Part shown: positions 17,565 through 27,401 of the stretch, one piece after another
Position numbering within the stretch: position 1 is the stretch's first letter
Layout of the letters: each line of letters starts with the position of its first letter
Assembly (NCBI GenBank): GCA_035487355.1
Contig: DATHMF010000034.1
Span: forward strand, 45,791-109,790
Source of the DNA: Terriglobales bacterium
GTDB taxonomy: Bacteria; Acidobacteriota; Terriglobia; Terriglobales; Acidobacteriaceae
DNA: 64,000 nucleotides
Direction of reading: 5' to 3'
The notes under the pieces: model-generated
The model's database searches: none
The model's input: the letters and a program-made list of their open reading frames with translations, nothing else
What the model was told of the DNA's origin: nothing
Translations under genes and position numbers: made by a program

Positions 17565-19796
17565 TCAATTCTTCTTGCTTTCCAGCGGCTTGCGGGCAAA
17601 GTAAAAGAGTGAGACGGCCAGCAACAGGAAAGTGATCACTGCAAGCAGGTTGCTATTGGCCATGGCAGGGAATTTCGCGCCCCAGGCTAGCCAGTTCTCG
17701 GGAAGCACTCCCGTACTTTCGAGGAGCTTCACGCCAATTCCGAGTAATCCCATGACTCCGCCCGCAGCGATGAGTCCGCTGGCGAAGAGAGAGCCGGGGC
17801 TGACCTCGCTTTCGGTGGGAGTTTCACCGGCACGCTTAGCGGCGGTTTCAACCAGCCATCGCGTCACACCTCCAACGAAAATCGCAAGCGTGGTTCCTAT
17901 GGAGAGATAGGCGCCCACGGCAAAGGCCAGCGAACGTATGCCTAACAGCTCCACGACAATCACGAGAAAGACGCCGAGCATCACCAATCCCCAAGGCAGC
18001 TTGCGCGTAAGAATGCCGTTGATCACGGTAGACATCAATTGCGCCTGTGGTGCGGCGGCGCGCTCGCTGCCGATGCCCTGGATCCACTGCACCTCGATCT
18101 GACCTGTTTTGGGATTGTAGAGATATTTGCCATTGGCGATTTCAGACGAGTTGATGGCATTCAGCAGGTAGAAATCGCTGCCGTGAAGAGTGACCTCTTG
18201 TCCCTGGGTATTGTGATAGCTGAAATGGTCGCGATCGAATGTTCGCGCGCCATTGTTTTCTTCCAGGCTTACTCCAGCCGGCAGATGATTAATGTCTACC
18301 TGCTTGGTCAGCTGCCGAAACTCCTCGAGCCCTTTATTCATAAGGATCAGCGTGCTGCCTACGGCGAATGTAGAGACGACCACGCCGACGAGTAGCGCCA
18401 GTTGCTGCGCCCTGGGGGTGGAACCGATCAGATAACCAGTTTTGAGGTCCTGGGATGTATCGCCAGCGTTGGCCGAGGCGATGCATACCACGCCTCCGAC
18501 GGCCAGCACGAGGGCACCAAAGGCAGGAGCGGTCCAGCCAAGGGCGAGGAAGATTCCTGAGGTTGCCATCAATGTTGCGATGGTCATTCCCGAAACAGGA
18601 TTGGCGGAGCTGCCAATCAAACCACAGATGCGCGAGGAGACGGTAACGAATAGAAATCCAAAGACCACAACGAAGATCGAGGCGACAATGTTGGCGAACA
18701 TCGAGGTCTCGGCGCCGTGAATCGGCTTGAAGGTCAGGAACGCCCACATCATGATGATGAGCAGCACCGAGCCGCCTATGGTGACCGAAATCGGCAGGTC
18801 GTTTTCAGTGCGCAGGTTCGACTGCTCGCTTTTGCCTGAGCCAAGCTGCTTCAGGCTGGCCCGCAATGCAGAGACAATGGTGGGAATGGTTTTGATCAAT
18901 GTGATTAAACCTGCGGCTGCGACAGCTCCAGCGCCCATGGGCCTGACGTAGGTGCGCCAAAGATCGGTGGGCGGCATCTGCGAAATAGGAACAGTGCCGG
19001 GATAAATCGGTGTCGTCATACCAGAGCCAAAGAAGTGGATGGCCGGCATCAGTACCAGCCAGGAAAAGACTCCGCCGGCGAGCAGGACTCCGGCGACGCG
19101 CGGGCCGATAATGTAGCCCACGCCCATGTACTCTGAGGTGGTAGAAGCGCGAATGGAAGCACCCGGATATGACTTGATGTCCCATGTTGGAGCGCTGGGC
19201 CAGGCGGAGAACAGGTTCTCATTTTGGAACAGCGTGTACAGCGCGCCCAGTCCGAGCCCCCAGAAGACGCGGCCGGCGAAGCTACCTCCGCGGTCACCCG
19301 CGATGAGCACATCGGCGCAGGCAGCACCTTCAGGATACTTAAGCACACCGTGTTCCTTTACGATGAGCTGCCGGCGCAGCGGGATCATGAAAAAGACGCC
19401 GATCAATCCGCCGACCAGGCTCAGAACAAAAATACGGGGTCGTTCCAATTGGAACCCCAGGAAGATCAGCGCGGGTAGAGTAAAGATTACTCCTGAAGCT
19501 ATAGACTGCCCGGCGTTGCCGGTGGTCTGCACGATATTGTTTTCGAGAATCGTAGCCTTGCCGAAGGCACGCAAAATAGTGATGGAGAGCACGGCGATGG
19601 GAATGGATGCCGATACGGTGAGTCCGGCACGCAGGCCTACGTAAACGGTCACTGCGCCAAACAGCAACCCAAACAACGCTCCCAGGGCAATTGCGCGGAA
19701 GGTGAACTCTGGTGGAGCCTGTGTAGCGGGTATATAAGGTTGAAACTCTGCTTCTTTGGGTTGATCTTTCGTCTGCACTTGAGTTTCTTCAGCCAA
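17565..19796 (-). CDS. OPT-family oligopeptide transporter
   Basis: 743 residues with about 15 membrane segments. Characteristic stretches are FTFRAIALGALFG near residue 30, GLRAGLTVSASIPIAVLS, ENNIVQTTGNAGQSIASGVIF and YPEGAACADVL. These mark the OPT (YSL) family, which imports oligopeptides or metal-chelate complexes with protons. A large loop (about 490-590) between helices is soluble. The substrate is not predictable. It forms its own unit, with a start at 19796 that gives the expected cytoplasmic N-terminus. Confidence 0.9.
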   Translation of the reverse strand: MAEETQVQTKDQPKEAEFQPYIPATQAPPEFTFRAIALGALFGLLFGAVTVYVGLRAGLTVSASIPIAVLSITILRAFGKATILENNIVQTTGNAGQSIASGVIFTLPALIFLGFQLERPRIFVLSLVGGLIGVFFMIPLRRQLIVKEHGVLKYPEGAACADVLIAGDRGGSFAGRVFWGLGLGALYTLFQNENLFSAWPSAPTWDIKSYPGASIRASTTSEYMGVGYIIGPRVAGVLLAGGVFSWLVLMPAIHFFGSGMTTPIYPGTVPISQMPPTDLWRTYVRPMGAGAVAAAGLITLIKTIPTIVSALRASLKQLGSGKSEQSNLRTENDLPISVTIGGSVLLIIMMWAFLTFKPIHGAETSMFANIVASIFVVVFGFLFVTVSSRICGLIGSSANPVSGMTIATLMATSGIFLALGWTAPAFGALVLAVGGVVCIASANAGDTSQDLKTGYLIGSTPRAQQLALLVGVVVSTFAVGSTLILMNKGLEEFRQLTKQVDINHLPAGVSLEENNGARTFDRDHFSYHNTQGQEVTLHGSDFYLLNAINSSEIANGKYLYNPKTGQIEVQWIQGIGSERAAAPQAQLMSTVINGILTRKLPWGLVMLGVFLVIVVELLGIRSLAFAVGAYLSIGTTLAIFVGGVTRWLVETAAKRAGETPTESEVSPGSLFASGLIAAGGVMGLLGIGVKLLESTGVLPENWLAWGAKFPAMANSNLLAVITFLLLAVSLFYFARKPLESKKN

Positions 19797-19949
19797 GATA
19801 GCCTCTCCTTGATTCAGCCGTGTTTGTCACAAATCGGTAAACAGCGGTTAAAATCTGATAAAAAATGAAAGGGGCACGTTAGCACGCCGCAGCCCCCAAA
19901 GACAATGGCTTAAAAGCGATGATATACTCAACTTAAGCACACACTCCAA

Positions 19950-20876
19950 TTGTGGCCAGGGAGGTCAGTCTTCAGCAGTACAGATGACCTAACGCGAAGT
20001 AGGGTTCCTGAAGCCAGGGGATTTCCTGCGCTTTTCTCACCCCTGAGCGCCGCTGCCAAGGGCTTGTTTAACACGGTTTTTCCCGGCGATTGCCGCATCT
20101 GCGCGGTTCCTTTAACTGAAATCTCACGGCTTCCAGTCTGTCGGCAGTGCGTAGATTCAATTCACAGAATGGAAGGCGGAGTGTGTTCCATTTGCAGCGA
20201 ACGCCTCTTTCGTTTCACATCTGGGCAGTTCACGCCATCTGATTCGGATGCAGGGAGTGTTTGCGGGATGTGCCAGCGCGCACGGCCTCCATTTACCAGG
20301 GCGGTAGCCTATGGCGGCTATGACGGTGAATTGCGCGAACTGGTTCACCTGCTGAAGTATGAGAACGTTCGGCCGGCCGCAGATCTTCTAGGAGCGTATC
20401 TGGCTGAGACCATCCGGTCGCTGCATCTCGAGGTGGGCGCGTGGAAGATTGTGCCGGTTCCGCTGCATCGTTCGCGGCACAGACAGCGTGGCTTCAACCA
20501 GGCGGAATTGATTGCGCGCGCCGCACAGCGGCGGCTTGGATCTAAGCTCGAAATAAATTCCGGCCTGCTGGAACGACGCAGAGAGACCTCTACCCAGACC
20601 GGGCTAACGCAACACCAGCGTCGCGCCAACCTGCGCGGGGCTTTTGTTGTGACGAAGCCTGCGGAGGTCCGAGATCATCTAATACTGCTAGTGGATGACG
20701 TCTTTACCACCGGGACCACCGCCGCCGAGTGCAGCCGCGTGCTGCTTCGCGCGGGCGCACGTGCTGTAGCGGTGGCTACAGTGGCACGAGTTTTTAAGGG
20801 AGAACCTGCGCGGCCAGCAGGATTTTTACGTACAAATAACATTAGTATGAACTTGGCCAAAGCAGCGGAGGCATAA
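19950..20876 (+). CDS. comF: ComF-like phosphoribosyltransferase-fold protein
   Basis: About 308 residues from a TTG codon; a shorter start is possible because no ATG or GTG with a clear ribosome site is seen. Two Cys pairs typical of the ComF zinc domain (CRIC...CRQC, CSIC...CGMC) occupy the N-terminal third. The C-terminal half is a phosphoribosyltransferase fold with KIVPVPLHRSRHRQRGFNQAE and the PRPP loop LLVDDVFTTGTTAAE. ComF supports DNA uptake during competence in some bacteria; here the role is inferred only by family. Confidence 0.8.
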   Translation: MWPGRSVFSSTDDLTRSRVPEARGFPALFSPLSAAAKGLFNTVFPGDCRICAVPLTEISRLPVCRQCVDSIHRMEGGVCSICSERLFRFTSGQFTPSDSDAGSVCGMCQRARPPFTRAVAYGGYDGELRELVHLLKYENVRPAADLLGAYLAETIRSLHLEVGAWKIVPVPLHRSRHRQRGFNQAELIARAAQRRLGSKLEINSGLLERRRETSTQTGLTQHQRRANLRGAFVVTKPAEVRDHLILLVDDVFTTGTTAAECSRVLLRAGARAVAVATVARVFKGEPARPAGFLRTNNISMNLAKAAEA

Positions 20877-20885
20877 GTAGAGGGT

Positions 20886-21482
20886 ATGTCGGGGAAAATG
20901 CACCATTCGGGACACATGGCTCACCGGGCAGCGGAGCACCCACCTGCGCCATCCCAGAGTGGACATCACGTAATGCATGCTCCGGTCCTGGTCTTGAACG
21001 CTTCCTATGAACCCATCAACGTGTGCGCTGCACGCCGCGCCATTGTGCTGGTGCTCAAAGGCGTAGCCATGACCGAAGAAGAGAACGGGCACTTTCTGCA
21101 CGCCGCCCGCTTTGCGGTGCGTGTGCCTTCGGTGATTCGTCTGCTTGAGTACCGCCGCATTCCGCATCAGACGCGGGCGCTCTCGCGTAAGAACATTCTG
21201 CTGCGCGACCGCAACACCTGCCAATACTGCGGCACCGTACTCGTGGCCGCCGAACTGACGCTGGACCACGTGATCCCGCGCTCTCGCGGAGGCTCGTCTA
21301 CCTGGGAAAATCTGGTGGCCTGCTGCCATCCTTGCAACCGCAGAAAAGGAAGCCGCCTGCCGCACGAGGCGGAGATGAAACCGCTGCGCGAGCCGCGTCC
21401 TTTTAATTTGCATACCAGCCGGCACATCATGCGGCTGATGGGACACTCTGACGCCAAGTGGCGGAAATACCTGTTTTACTAG
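20886..21482 (+). CDS. HNH endonuclease family protein
   Basis: 198 residues. The central region has the HNH zinc-nuclease motif: [32 protein letters not shown]. Residues 30-100 ([24 protein letters not shown]...) match the common partner domain of single-gene bacterial HNH proteins seen in many genomes, whose target is unknown. It starts 9 nt after the comF stop, so the two may be co-transcribed. No homing or phage context is evident. Confidence 0.85.
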   Translation: MSGKMHHSGHMAHRAAEHPPAPSQSGHHVMHAPVLVLNASYEPINVCAARRAIVLVLKGVAMTEEENGHFLHAARFAVRVPSVIRLLEYRRIPHQTRALSRKNILLRDRNTCQYCGTVLVAAELTLDHVIPRSRGGSSTWENLVACCHPCNRRKGSRLPHEAEMKPLREPRPFNLHTSRHIMRLMGHSDAKWRKYLFY

Positions 21483-21670
21483 TCAGCTTCATCTTTAAAA
21501 TGTAATGAGACGTGTGCCTACACCGGAGCGGAGCTGTGTCTCGGCTGAATTAATTGCGTTGAGTTTAGGTGCAGCAAGCGTATAGTGAGAATAGCTGATT
21601 TCTCCGGAGACACGGTCCCTATCCGTCGGGCCTTCGCCGATGCAGCCATTCGCATTGCGAGGTGCTACAC

Positions 21671-21868
21671 ATGCGCTCCGGACTCATCTTTGCCGCTTCG
21701 GTCAAGGTCCCCAACCGTTTTCTTCTTTGCCAGATCCTTACAGCGTCTATCAACAAGCGACACCGCGACGGCGCCTCGGTGCCGGAGACGATCAATGACT
21801 CACTCCGCGCGGTAGACGACAAATCTCAGGCGGTCGCACAAAAAGCAATCAGTAGCAGCACGGCTTGA
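21671..21868 (+). CDS. RNA polymerase omega-like small protein
   Basis: 65 residues. The N-terminus MRSGLIFAASVKVPNRFLLCQ strongly recalls acidobacterial omega subunits (FA...V.NRF.LC), the helix that wraps the beta-prime C-terminus. The rest (RDGASVPETINDSLRAVDD) is diverged from what I remember of the family. GAGGTG lies just upstream of the ATG. It is isolated rather than linked to gmk, so it is more likely a paralogue than the main rpoZ. Assignment rests on recalled family patterns. Confidence 0.5.
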   Translation: MRSGLIFAASVKVPNRFLLCQILTASINKRHRDGASVPETINDSLRAVDDKSQAVAQKAISSSTA

Positions 21869-21930
21869 GATCCAAAATGCCGGGAACCACTCCGCGGTGA
21901 GGAACCCACGGGCTTCGAACAAATCCATGA

Positions 21931-22679
21931 TCACTGCGAGTCATGGAAGATGATTCCGAGGGTATGGCGATTGCCAGACCGAAGCCGGCTGACGCCATGC
22001 CGCATGTTGACGCGATAAGTTCCGCGTGTACCCTGCACCGGACGATTGTGCACCGCAAAAATCACTGCATCACCTCGCCGCAACGGAACCACCTCAACGC
22101 GTGACTGCATACGCGGCCGTTGTTCGGTCAGCACGAACTCGCCACCGGTGAAGTCTTCGCCTGGCTCAGACAAGAGAATCGCAACCTGCAGCGGAAAAAC
22201 ATGCTCGCCGTATAGGTCCTGGTGCAGAGAGTTATAGTCCCCCGCACCGTATTGGAGAAGAAGCGGTGTGGGACGCTCTTGACCTGCCTGGTGACAGCGC
22301 TTGATAAAGTCGGCGTGTGCGTCCGGGTAGCGAACGTTGATGCCCATCGAAGCATTCCAGCGATTGGCAATCGGCGCGAGTTGCGGATAGAAAGCATGGC
22401 GCAGATGGCGACGATATCAGGCAGCGGATAAGCGAAGTATTTGTATTCGCCCCGCCCGAAACCGTGCCGCGCCATTACAACCCGGCTGCGGAAGATGCCG
22501 TCGTTGACATACAGGTCTGCTATTTCATGGCATTCTCCGTCAGTCAAAAGTGCATCTATCATTGCCCAACCGTTAGCATCGAGATGAGTAGAGACGCTCG
22601 CCCAATCGAGCGCCTCCACACGGGTTTCGATGGTCCGGTCCGCCGGACCCGGTTGTTTTGACTGCGCAGTCGTGCTCAT
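21931..22679 (-). pseudogene. 2OG-Fe(II) oxygenase, split by a frameshift
   Basis: The N-terminal part reads in one frame from the ATG at 22679 (residues up to YPLPDIVA). The C-terminal part reads in another frame from near HLRHAFYPQLAPIANRWN to the stop at 21931. The second part has the dioxygenase core: YGAGDYNSLHQDLYGEH (iron His-x-Asp), FTGGEFVLTEQRP and the distal iron His plus the 2OG Arg near RVNMRHGVSRLRSG. The break is a 1-nt shift around 22404-22412. It overlaps the methyltransferase stop by 4 nt (ATGA), a pairing often seen with Ada/Ogt, which suggests a role in alkylation damage. It may be a true pseudogene or an assembly error. Confidence 0.75.
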
Positions 22680-23248
22680 GCTGCTACCGCCTCACGCTTC
22701 AGGAGACTGCGTTTGCGTTCGACGCCCCAGCGATAACCAGACAGACTGCCATCGTTCTTCACGACACGGTGACAGGGTATGGCGACAGCGATAGCGTTCG
22801 CGGCACAAGCTTGCGCCACTGCGCGGACTGCCTTGGGCGATCCGATGCGCCGGGCGATATCGGCGTAACTGGCCGTCGCTCCGGCTGGAATCGCCCGCAA
22901 TGCCAGCCAGACACGTTGCTGGAATACCGTTCCGCGCATGTCAAGCGGCAGGTTGAGACCGAGTTCCGGAGCTTCCACAAAACCGGCGACTTTGGCGATG
23001 AGTTTCTCGAACCCGGCATCGCCATCGGTCAGATGAGCGTGTGGAAATCGGCGCTTCAGATCGCGTGCCAATGCATCGGGAGCGTCTCCGAGCAGTAGGG
23101 CGCAAATACCCTTGGCACTCCTGGCCACGAGAAGAGAACCGAGCGAACATTGACCGATGAAAAACTGTATCTCTTCGACGGCCGCGCGCCTCGAACCTTT
23201 TTCCGTTGGAACTGCGACTAACTTTGATCGATTGAATATTGTGCTCAT
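22676..23248 (-). CDS. ogt: O6-methylguanine-DNA methyltransferase (Ada C-terminal type)
   Basis: 190 residues. The active-site motif AIPCHRVVKNDG is intact (nucleophile Cys159), preceded by RRIGSPKAVRAVAQACAANAI. The N-terminal domain FFIGQCSLGSLLVARSAKGICALLLGD matches the pseudo-RNase H part of Ada C-terminal halves, but the Ada regulatory domain is missing. It transfers alkyl groups from O6-guanine to its own Cys. The ATG at 23248 has AAAGGAAA upstream. It overlaps the oxygenase gene by 4 nt. Confidence 0.9.
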   Translation of the reverse strand: MSTIFNRSKLVAVPTEKGSRRAAVEEIQFFIGQCSLGSLLVARSAKGICALLLGDAPDALARDLKRRFPHAHLTDGDAGFEKLIAKVAGFVEAPELGLNLPLDMRGTVFQQRVWLALRAIPAGATASYADIARRIGSPKAVRAVAQACAANAIAVAIPCHRVVKNDGSLSGYRWGVERKRSLLKREAVAA

Positions 23249-23577
23249 CTTAAATTTCCTTTCACGAATTAACATCGTGGATCCAATGTAAACGGCCTAG
23301 GTTTGGCGCCGCGCTCCGGCCCTTGCTTTCAAATCAGAAAATCTAGCCCAACTTTGTTTGATCGTGCTTCGGGATTGGGCTGTAGCTCTAATTTCACATA
23401 TTGTGCATTGTGATGCTCATATACAGTTCTGCGTTTCCACTGCTTCTCTAAAACGTTGGAAATTATTTTTCTTTTCAATGACTTAGGGAGTAATTCTCAT
23501 CTCTTCTGTGGAACCAGGAATGCATCGCCATCGAATGCAGGTTCCAACGTCATTTCTATTTCACACTTGGAGCGAGA
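23249..23577. other. Divergent intergenic region
   Basis: 329 bp between divergent ogt and the kinase-fold gene. It is richer in A and T than the genes. No known operator, RNA or repeat is recognised in it; promoters for both genes must lie here. Confidence 0.5.
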
Positions 23578-24606
23578 ATGACTGAAAATGTAATGGATCA
23601 AATTGTCGCCGAGCTGCGCGTTTCTGCGGCCAAGTTTTATCCTCAACATGGGGAGCTGCGCAATGTGCGCGTGGTTGGCCATACGCCCAAAACCGACCAC
23701 TTCATTTACGATATCGTGCTGAACTTCGGCGATGGCAACGCGCGCGTGGCAGCCAAGGTTTATCGCAATAAGAGTGGCGCTGAACTGGCTCGAAACAAGG
23801 CGCAGCAGGAATTCCTCAATCTGGTTACGGTGCACAAGGTCTCGCAAAAGAAAAAGCTTATAGGCGTACCGCGCCCACTGGGCGACTTCACCGAATTGGG
23901 AACCGTAGTTGCAGAAAAGCTGAGCGGATTGCCCTTGCAATCCATGATCATGAAGGCTGCTTTGCTGCCGGGCTTCAATGCCGGCAACGGACTGGCTGAA
24001 GCCGCCAGGCATACCGGTACATGGTTGCGGTCTTTCCATCGCGCCACGGCTAACATGCCATCGCCTTTTGATGCTGAGCAACTGCTGGCTGAATTGGAGC
24101 AGGTTTGCACCCAATGCCGCAAAGAGGGGCTGGAAGAAAGCGATGTGCGTTCCATCATGACCGGCGCTCGTAATGCCCTGCATCGCAACAAAAAGACCAT
24201 GGCGGCGTCAGCCGTATTGAACGATTTTACCCCGCTGAATGTGCTGGTAAGCGATGGTGGGGTCGGAATCAGTGAGTTCGCGCGCATGAGCCAGCACGGC
24301 GCCTCATTCCAGGATGTGGCCACGTTTCTGGCTACGATTGAAGCGCTGGAGAAATATCCTTTTTGCAACCGCAGCATTACCTCTTCTATCCAGAAAAATT
24401 TTTTGGAAGCCTACGGAGTTTCGGCCTCGGACCAGGCTCTGTTGCGCGTGCTTAAAATGAAAGCTTTGCTGGCCATGTTTGCCAACGGGCGCGGCCTCAA
24501 GGAAAGTGCTGCACGCAAGAAAGTGATGTGGGCGACCGTGATGAAGCGATTCATTCAGCAGGCCGCGCATCGCTCTCTGACCCAGCCTGCAGCGCACGTT
24601 GCCTAG
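23578..24606 (+). CDS. Kinase-fold (aminoglycoside phosphotransferase-like) protein with altered active site
   Basis: 342 residues. The N-lobe has VAAKVYRNKSGAE with the expected ATP-binding Lys. The C-lobe has LNDFTPLNVLV where APH-type kinases usually have HGD-x4-N, and GISEFAR where a DFE/DFD-like metal motif is usual. So the catalytic loop keeps Asp and Asn but loses His-Gly, and the metal-binding Asp is Glu. It may be a diverged active kinase or a pseudokinase; the substrate is unknown. The ATG follows GGAGCG. It is convergent with the TolB-like gene. Confidence 0.6.
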   Translation: MTENVMDQIVAELRVSAAKFYPQHGELRNVRVVGHTPKTDHFIYDIVLNFGDGNARVAAKVYRNKSGAELARNKAQQEFLNLVTVHKVSQKKKLIGVPRPLGDFTELGTVVAEKLSGLPLQSMIMKAALLPGFNAGNGLAEAARHTGTWLRSFHRATANMPSPFDAEQLLAELEQVCTQCRKEGLEESDVRSIMTGARNALHRNKKTMAASAVLNDFTPLNVLVSDGGVGISEFARMSQHGASFQDVATFLATIEALEKYPFCNRSITSSIQKNFLEAYGVSASDQALLRVLKMKALLAMFANGRGLKESAARKKVMWATVMKRFIQQAAHRSLTQPAAHVA

Positions 24607-24607
24607 C

Positions 24608-24635
24608 GTAGAGACGCAGTTTGCTACGTCTCTAC
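24608..24635. terminator. Palindrome (GTAGAGACG family) between convergent genes
   Basis: GTAGAGACGCAG...GCTACGTCTCTAC with a short loop. It sits between the kinase-fold stop (24606) and the stop of the convergent gene (24632-24634), which lies inside the palindrome. Placement suggests a bidirectional terminator, though the U-tract is poor. Confidence 0.6.
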
Positions 24636-27385
24636 CTGGCCAGTTTTTCATAAACGGCGCGTGCGTCTTGTATCGTTTTCAAAACCCCGGTTTTTTGCGC
24701 CTCGTTCTTGTATTCCGAGTTTGCCTTGGCATTTTCTGCTACTCGATCAATCCAGGCCATGAAGTACGCCGCATCATTGGGTGACCTGGGCTTGGCGCCG
24801 GCCACCGTGACGTAAATTGGACTGGTGGTCGCATAAGGATAACTATCGAGAACGGGGTCTTCCGTTTTTTCGGCCCAGGCGCGCAACAAACACCATCCGC
24901 TGCGCGGAAGTTGCAGGGCCCCAATTGCATCGCTGGCATTATGTGTCTGGTTCATAGGCACATTAATCATGACCTCGCCATTGCAGACAACTTCCAGATG
25001 GTCCACGGGCACAATAGAGCGTAACGCCACCGTGAATTTTACGCGTCCGGGTGCCAGCAACTTAAGCTCTCCGCCAACAGTTTCTGCGCCAAGGGTAAAA
25101 CGCAACAGAGGACCGTTGGTAGCGAAACTGCGGCCGTGCTTTAGGCCATCAAGCCATGCATTGGTTTTGAACGGCCCGCTTGGGACCCGTACGTATACCC
25201 GGTCCAAGCCAACCGGCCCGCGCAGCGAAGAGTAGTTGGCAATGGCGCTACTCCCGGCGGCGGCGGGAAGACGAAATCCCAGATTGAGGAGCTTGTACCA
25301 GATCTCGGCAGACGATTTGTGATCGCCGGAGTCAAGAACTTCGTAGTAGTCCACTTTGCCCAGGGCAACATCAATGGGGAGCTCATAGGACAGCTTTTCA
25401 TCATTGACGGGATTGGGAACTTCACTAAAATTTTGCGCGTAGCCAACCAACCTATTTGTTTGGTGAAACCAGTCAACGATATCGGCATTTGTGGGGAAAA
25501 AGCCGGTCCGAGCCGCGTTTGGATAAGCTGCATAGCGGCGGGAACTTGACGGATAAGCACTGAGCAATCCCAGATTTCCCAAGTAATTCGACTGGAACTC
25601 GATTCCGTTCAGAACATGGTGGGTAGTACGAACTCCGGGACCAGTCTTCAAATCAAAATTGGGATCGGCCTTGCTGGCTACGCCAGCCGTCGTGGCGTCC
25701 GGAGAATGTTGTTCATCGTTGCTTGTCATCAGACTGTATGCCAGGCTGAGGTCTTCTGCTTGCATCTGCGTGAGCAGGGTCAGAGGTGTGCTGCGGTATG
25801 CCCCTCCGTATTTCGTGCTCACGTGGACATCGCCGTCCATCCAACGGCTTCCCAGTGGATCACGCAAACGTAAAGCCTGCAGTTTGAATGGAATGGTTTT
25901 GCTTTCGCCGGCCTTCAGGTCAACATCCAGACTGACCGGCACATGTTCCAGGCCGTGCGTAATCTCTACGTGGATCTTTCCAGGCGGGAGCGTAATCGCC
26001 TGCGAAGGCCGCAGCCGCGAGACACTGAGGTCGAAATAATGAACTTCAAAAGGACGCTCTTTCCGGTCAAAGCCGTCGTCGGTGTAAACCAGAGCATCAT
26101 CGGTTGCATAGTCGCGTCCATCTGCACCGGTGATGGAAACCCTCACCGGCCCTGCTGCTCCACTCACCTCGCCGCCTTGCAATCGAATCGTGGCCATCGT
26201 GGCAAGAAATTTGAGGTCTTTCCGGGCAATCTCATGCTGGCTTCCCTCCGACGCGTCTTGTACCCATAAGGAAAGATTGCCGCCCCGGTTGGAGATAAAA
26301 GCGATGGATTTTCCGTCCGGGGACCAGCGTGGGTTGGTATCGTCGTACTCTCCCTGCGATTGGGAAAGCGGCGCTGTGTCCCTGCCCTCGGAGGTCATTA
26401 CCTGAAGCTGATGTTTCCCGCTCGCAAGCGATCCCGAATACGATGCATACGCCACGCGCTTGCCATCAGGGGACCAGTCGGGCCGCGCCCTCCATGTAGT
26501 TTCTTCATCATGAATCTGGTGTGACTCTTCTTTCACAATCGGCGGCAGCCGGCGGGCCATCATACCGAAGGGCCCGTGCGGAACCATGGGTGGGGCTTCC
26601 ACCAAAACCGGTTGCGACTTCATCCGCCAGAAGCCGCCGGCGCCATCAACACGATTGTGGTTGGAAACAAAAATAATCTCTTTGCCATCGGGCGACCAGG
26701 TTGGGCTGATTTCATGGTCGAATATGCCGTAGAAAACCCGCGGCAGTGTGCTGCGCGCCTCTGCCGTCAGCCGCTGCACTTCTTTCAACTCTGCTTTGGC
26801 AGGATCAAATTGCGCCACAAAGACATGAAAATGCCGGTTGAGCTGGGTAGAGACAAACATCACCCGCATGTCTCCACTCTTAAAAGCAGGCGACCAGCGC
26901 GGCTCCACGTTGACAGCGTCGGTTTTGGTGAGCTGTTTGCTCTTTTGGGTGGTGAGATCGAGCAGCCACAATTCAATCGCATCATGATCGTACTTCGAAT
27001 AAATCACCCACTTACCGTCGGAGGAAACATCGGGCTGGTAGTCATATCCAGGGCCGCTCGTGAGTTGCTCAGCAGTCGTGGACCCGAGGCCCTGCCGCCA
27101 AAGCGAGCCTTGCATGGAAAAGATGACGCTCTGCGAATCGGGCATCCACGCCACGGAGCTGGGGCCGCTGGTCAACTGCGGCAGGTACATTTCACGGTAG
27201 TAGAGGCTGTAGGGCAGGTCAATTTGCTTCAACACCGGCAGCCGCTGCGCGGACATTGGTAAGACTGCAAGCGCAAAGAAAATCAGAATTCGCCCAAAGC
27301 GATACGATAAGTCGCTCTCCAAGAGCCGGAGACGCCAAAGCGGATACGCAAATGCACGCAACCCACAAATACAGTTCGTATGCAT
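24632..27385 (-). CDS. TolB-type beta-propeller fused to a CehA/McbA-like domain lacking its metal ligands
   Basis: About 917 residues from the ATG at 27385; a TTG nearer the hydrophobic segment ILIFFALAVLPMSAQ is also possible. That segment is the likely signal peptide. The first half has PD40/TolB blades: SSDGKWVIYS, SPTWSPDGKEIIFVSN, RPDWSPDGKRVAYAS, NPRWSPDGKSIAFISN. The second half resembles CehA/McbA PHP-type hydrolases (GDVHVSTKYGGAYRSTP, YLGNLGLL, GFRLPAAAGSSAIAN, SLRGPVGLDRVYV), but positions I expect to be His-x-His, His and Asp are HVS (about 521), GN (about 600), YAQNF (about 648) and SS (about 713). It is likely a secreted binding protein, not an enzyme. Confidence 0.65.
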   Translation of the reverse strand: MHTNCICGLRAFAYPLWRLRLLESDLSYRFGRILIFFALAVLPMSAQRLPVLKQIDLPYSLYYREMYLPQLTSGPSSVAWMPDSQSVIFSMQGSLWRQGLGSTTAEQLTSGPGYDYQPDVSSDGKWVIYSKYDHDAIELWLLDLTTQKSKQLTKTDAVNVEPRWSPAFKSGDMRVMFVSTQLNRHFHVFVAQFDPAKAELKEVQRLTAEARSTLPRVFYGIFDHEISPTWSPDGKEIIFVSNHNRVDGAGGFWRMKSQPVLVEAPPMVPHGPFGMMARRLPPIVKEESHQIHDEETTWRARPDWSPDGKRVAYASYSGSLASGKHQLQVMTSEGRDTAPLSQSQGEYDDTNPRWSPDGKSIAFISNRGGNLSLWVQDASEGSQHEIARKDLKFLATMATIRLQGGEVSGAAGPVRVSITGADGRDYATDDALVYTDDGFDRKERPFEVHYFDLSVSRLRPSQAITLPPGKIHVEITHGLEHVPVSLDVDLKAGESKTIPFKLQALRLRDPLGSRWMDGDVHVSTKYGGAYRSTPLTLLTQMQAEDLSLAYSLMTSNDEQHSPDATTAGVASKADPNFDLKTGPGVRTTHHVLNGIEFQSNYLGNLGLLSAYPSSSRRYAAYPNAARTGFFPTNADIVDWFHQTNRLVGYAQNFSEVPNPVNDEKLSYELPIDVALGKVDYYEVLDSGDHKSSAEIWYKLLNLGFRLPAAAGSSAIANYSSLRGPVGLDRVYVRVPSGPFKTNAWLDGLKHGRSFATNGPLLRFTLGAETVGGELKLLAPGRVKFTVALRSIVPVDHLEVVCNGEVMINVPMNQTHNASDAIGALQLPRSGWCLLRAWAEKTEDPVLDSYPYATTSPIYVTVAGAKPRSPNDAAYFMAWIDRVAENAKANSEYKNEAQKTGVLKTIQDARAVYEKLAR

Positions 27386-27401
27386 GCAACTGAAGATAGA
27401 T

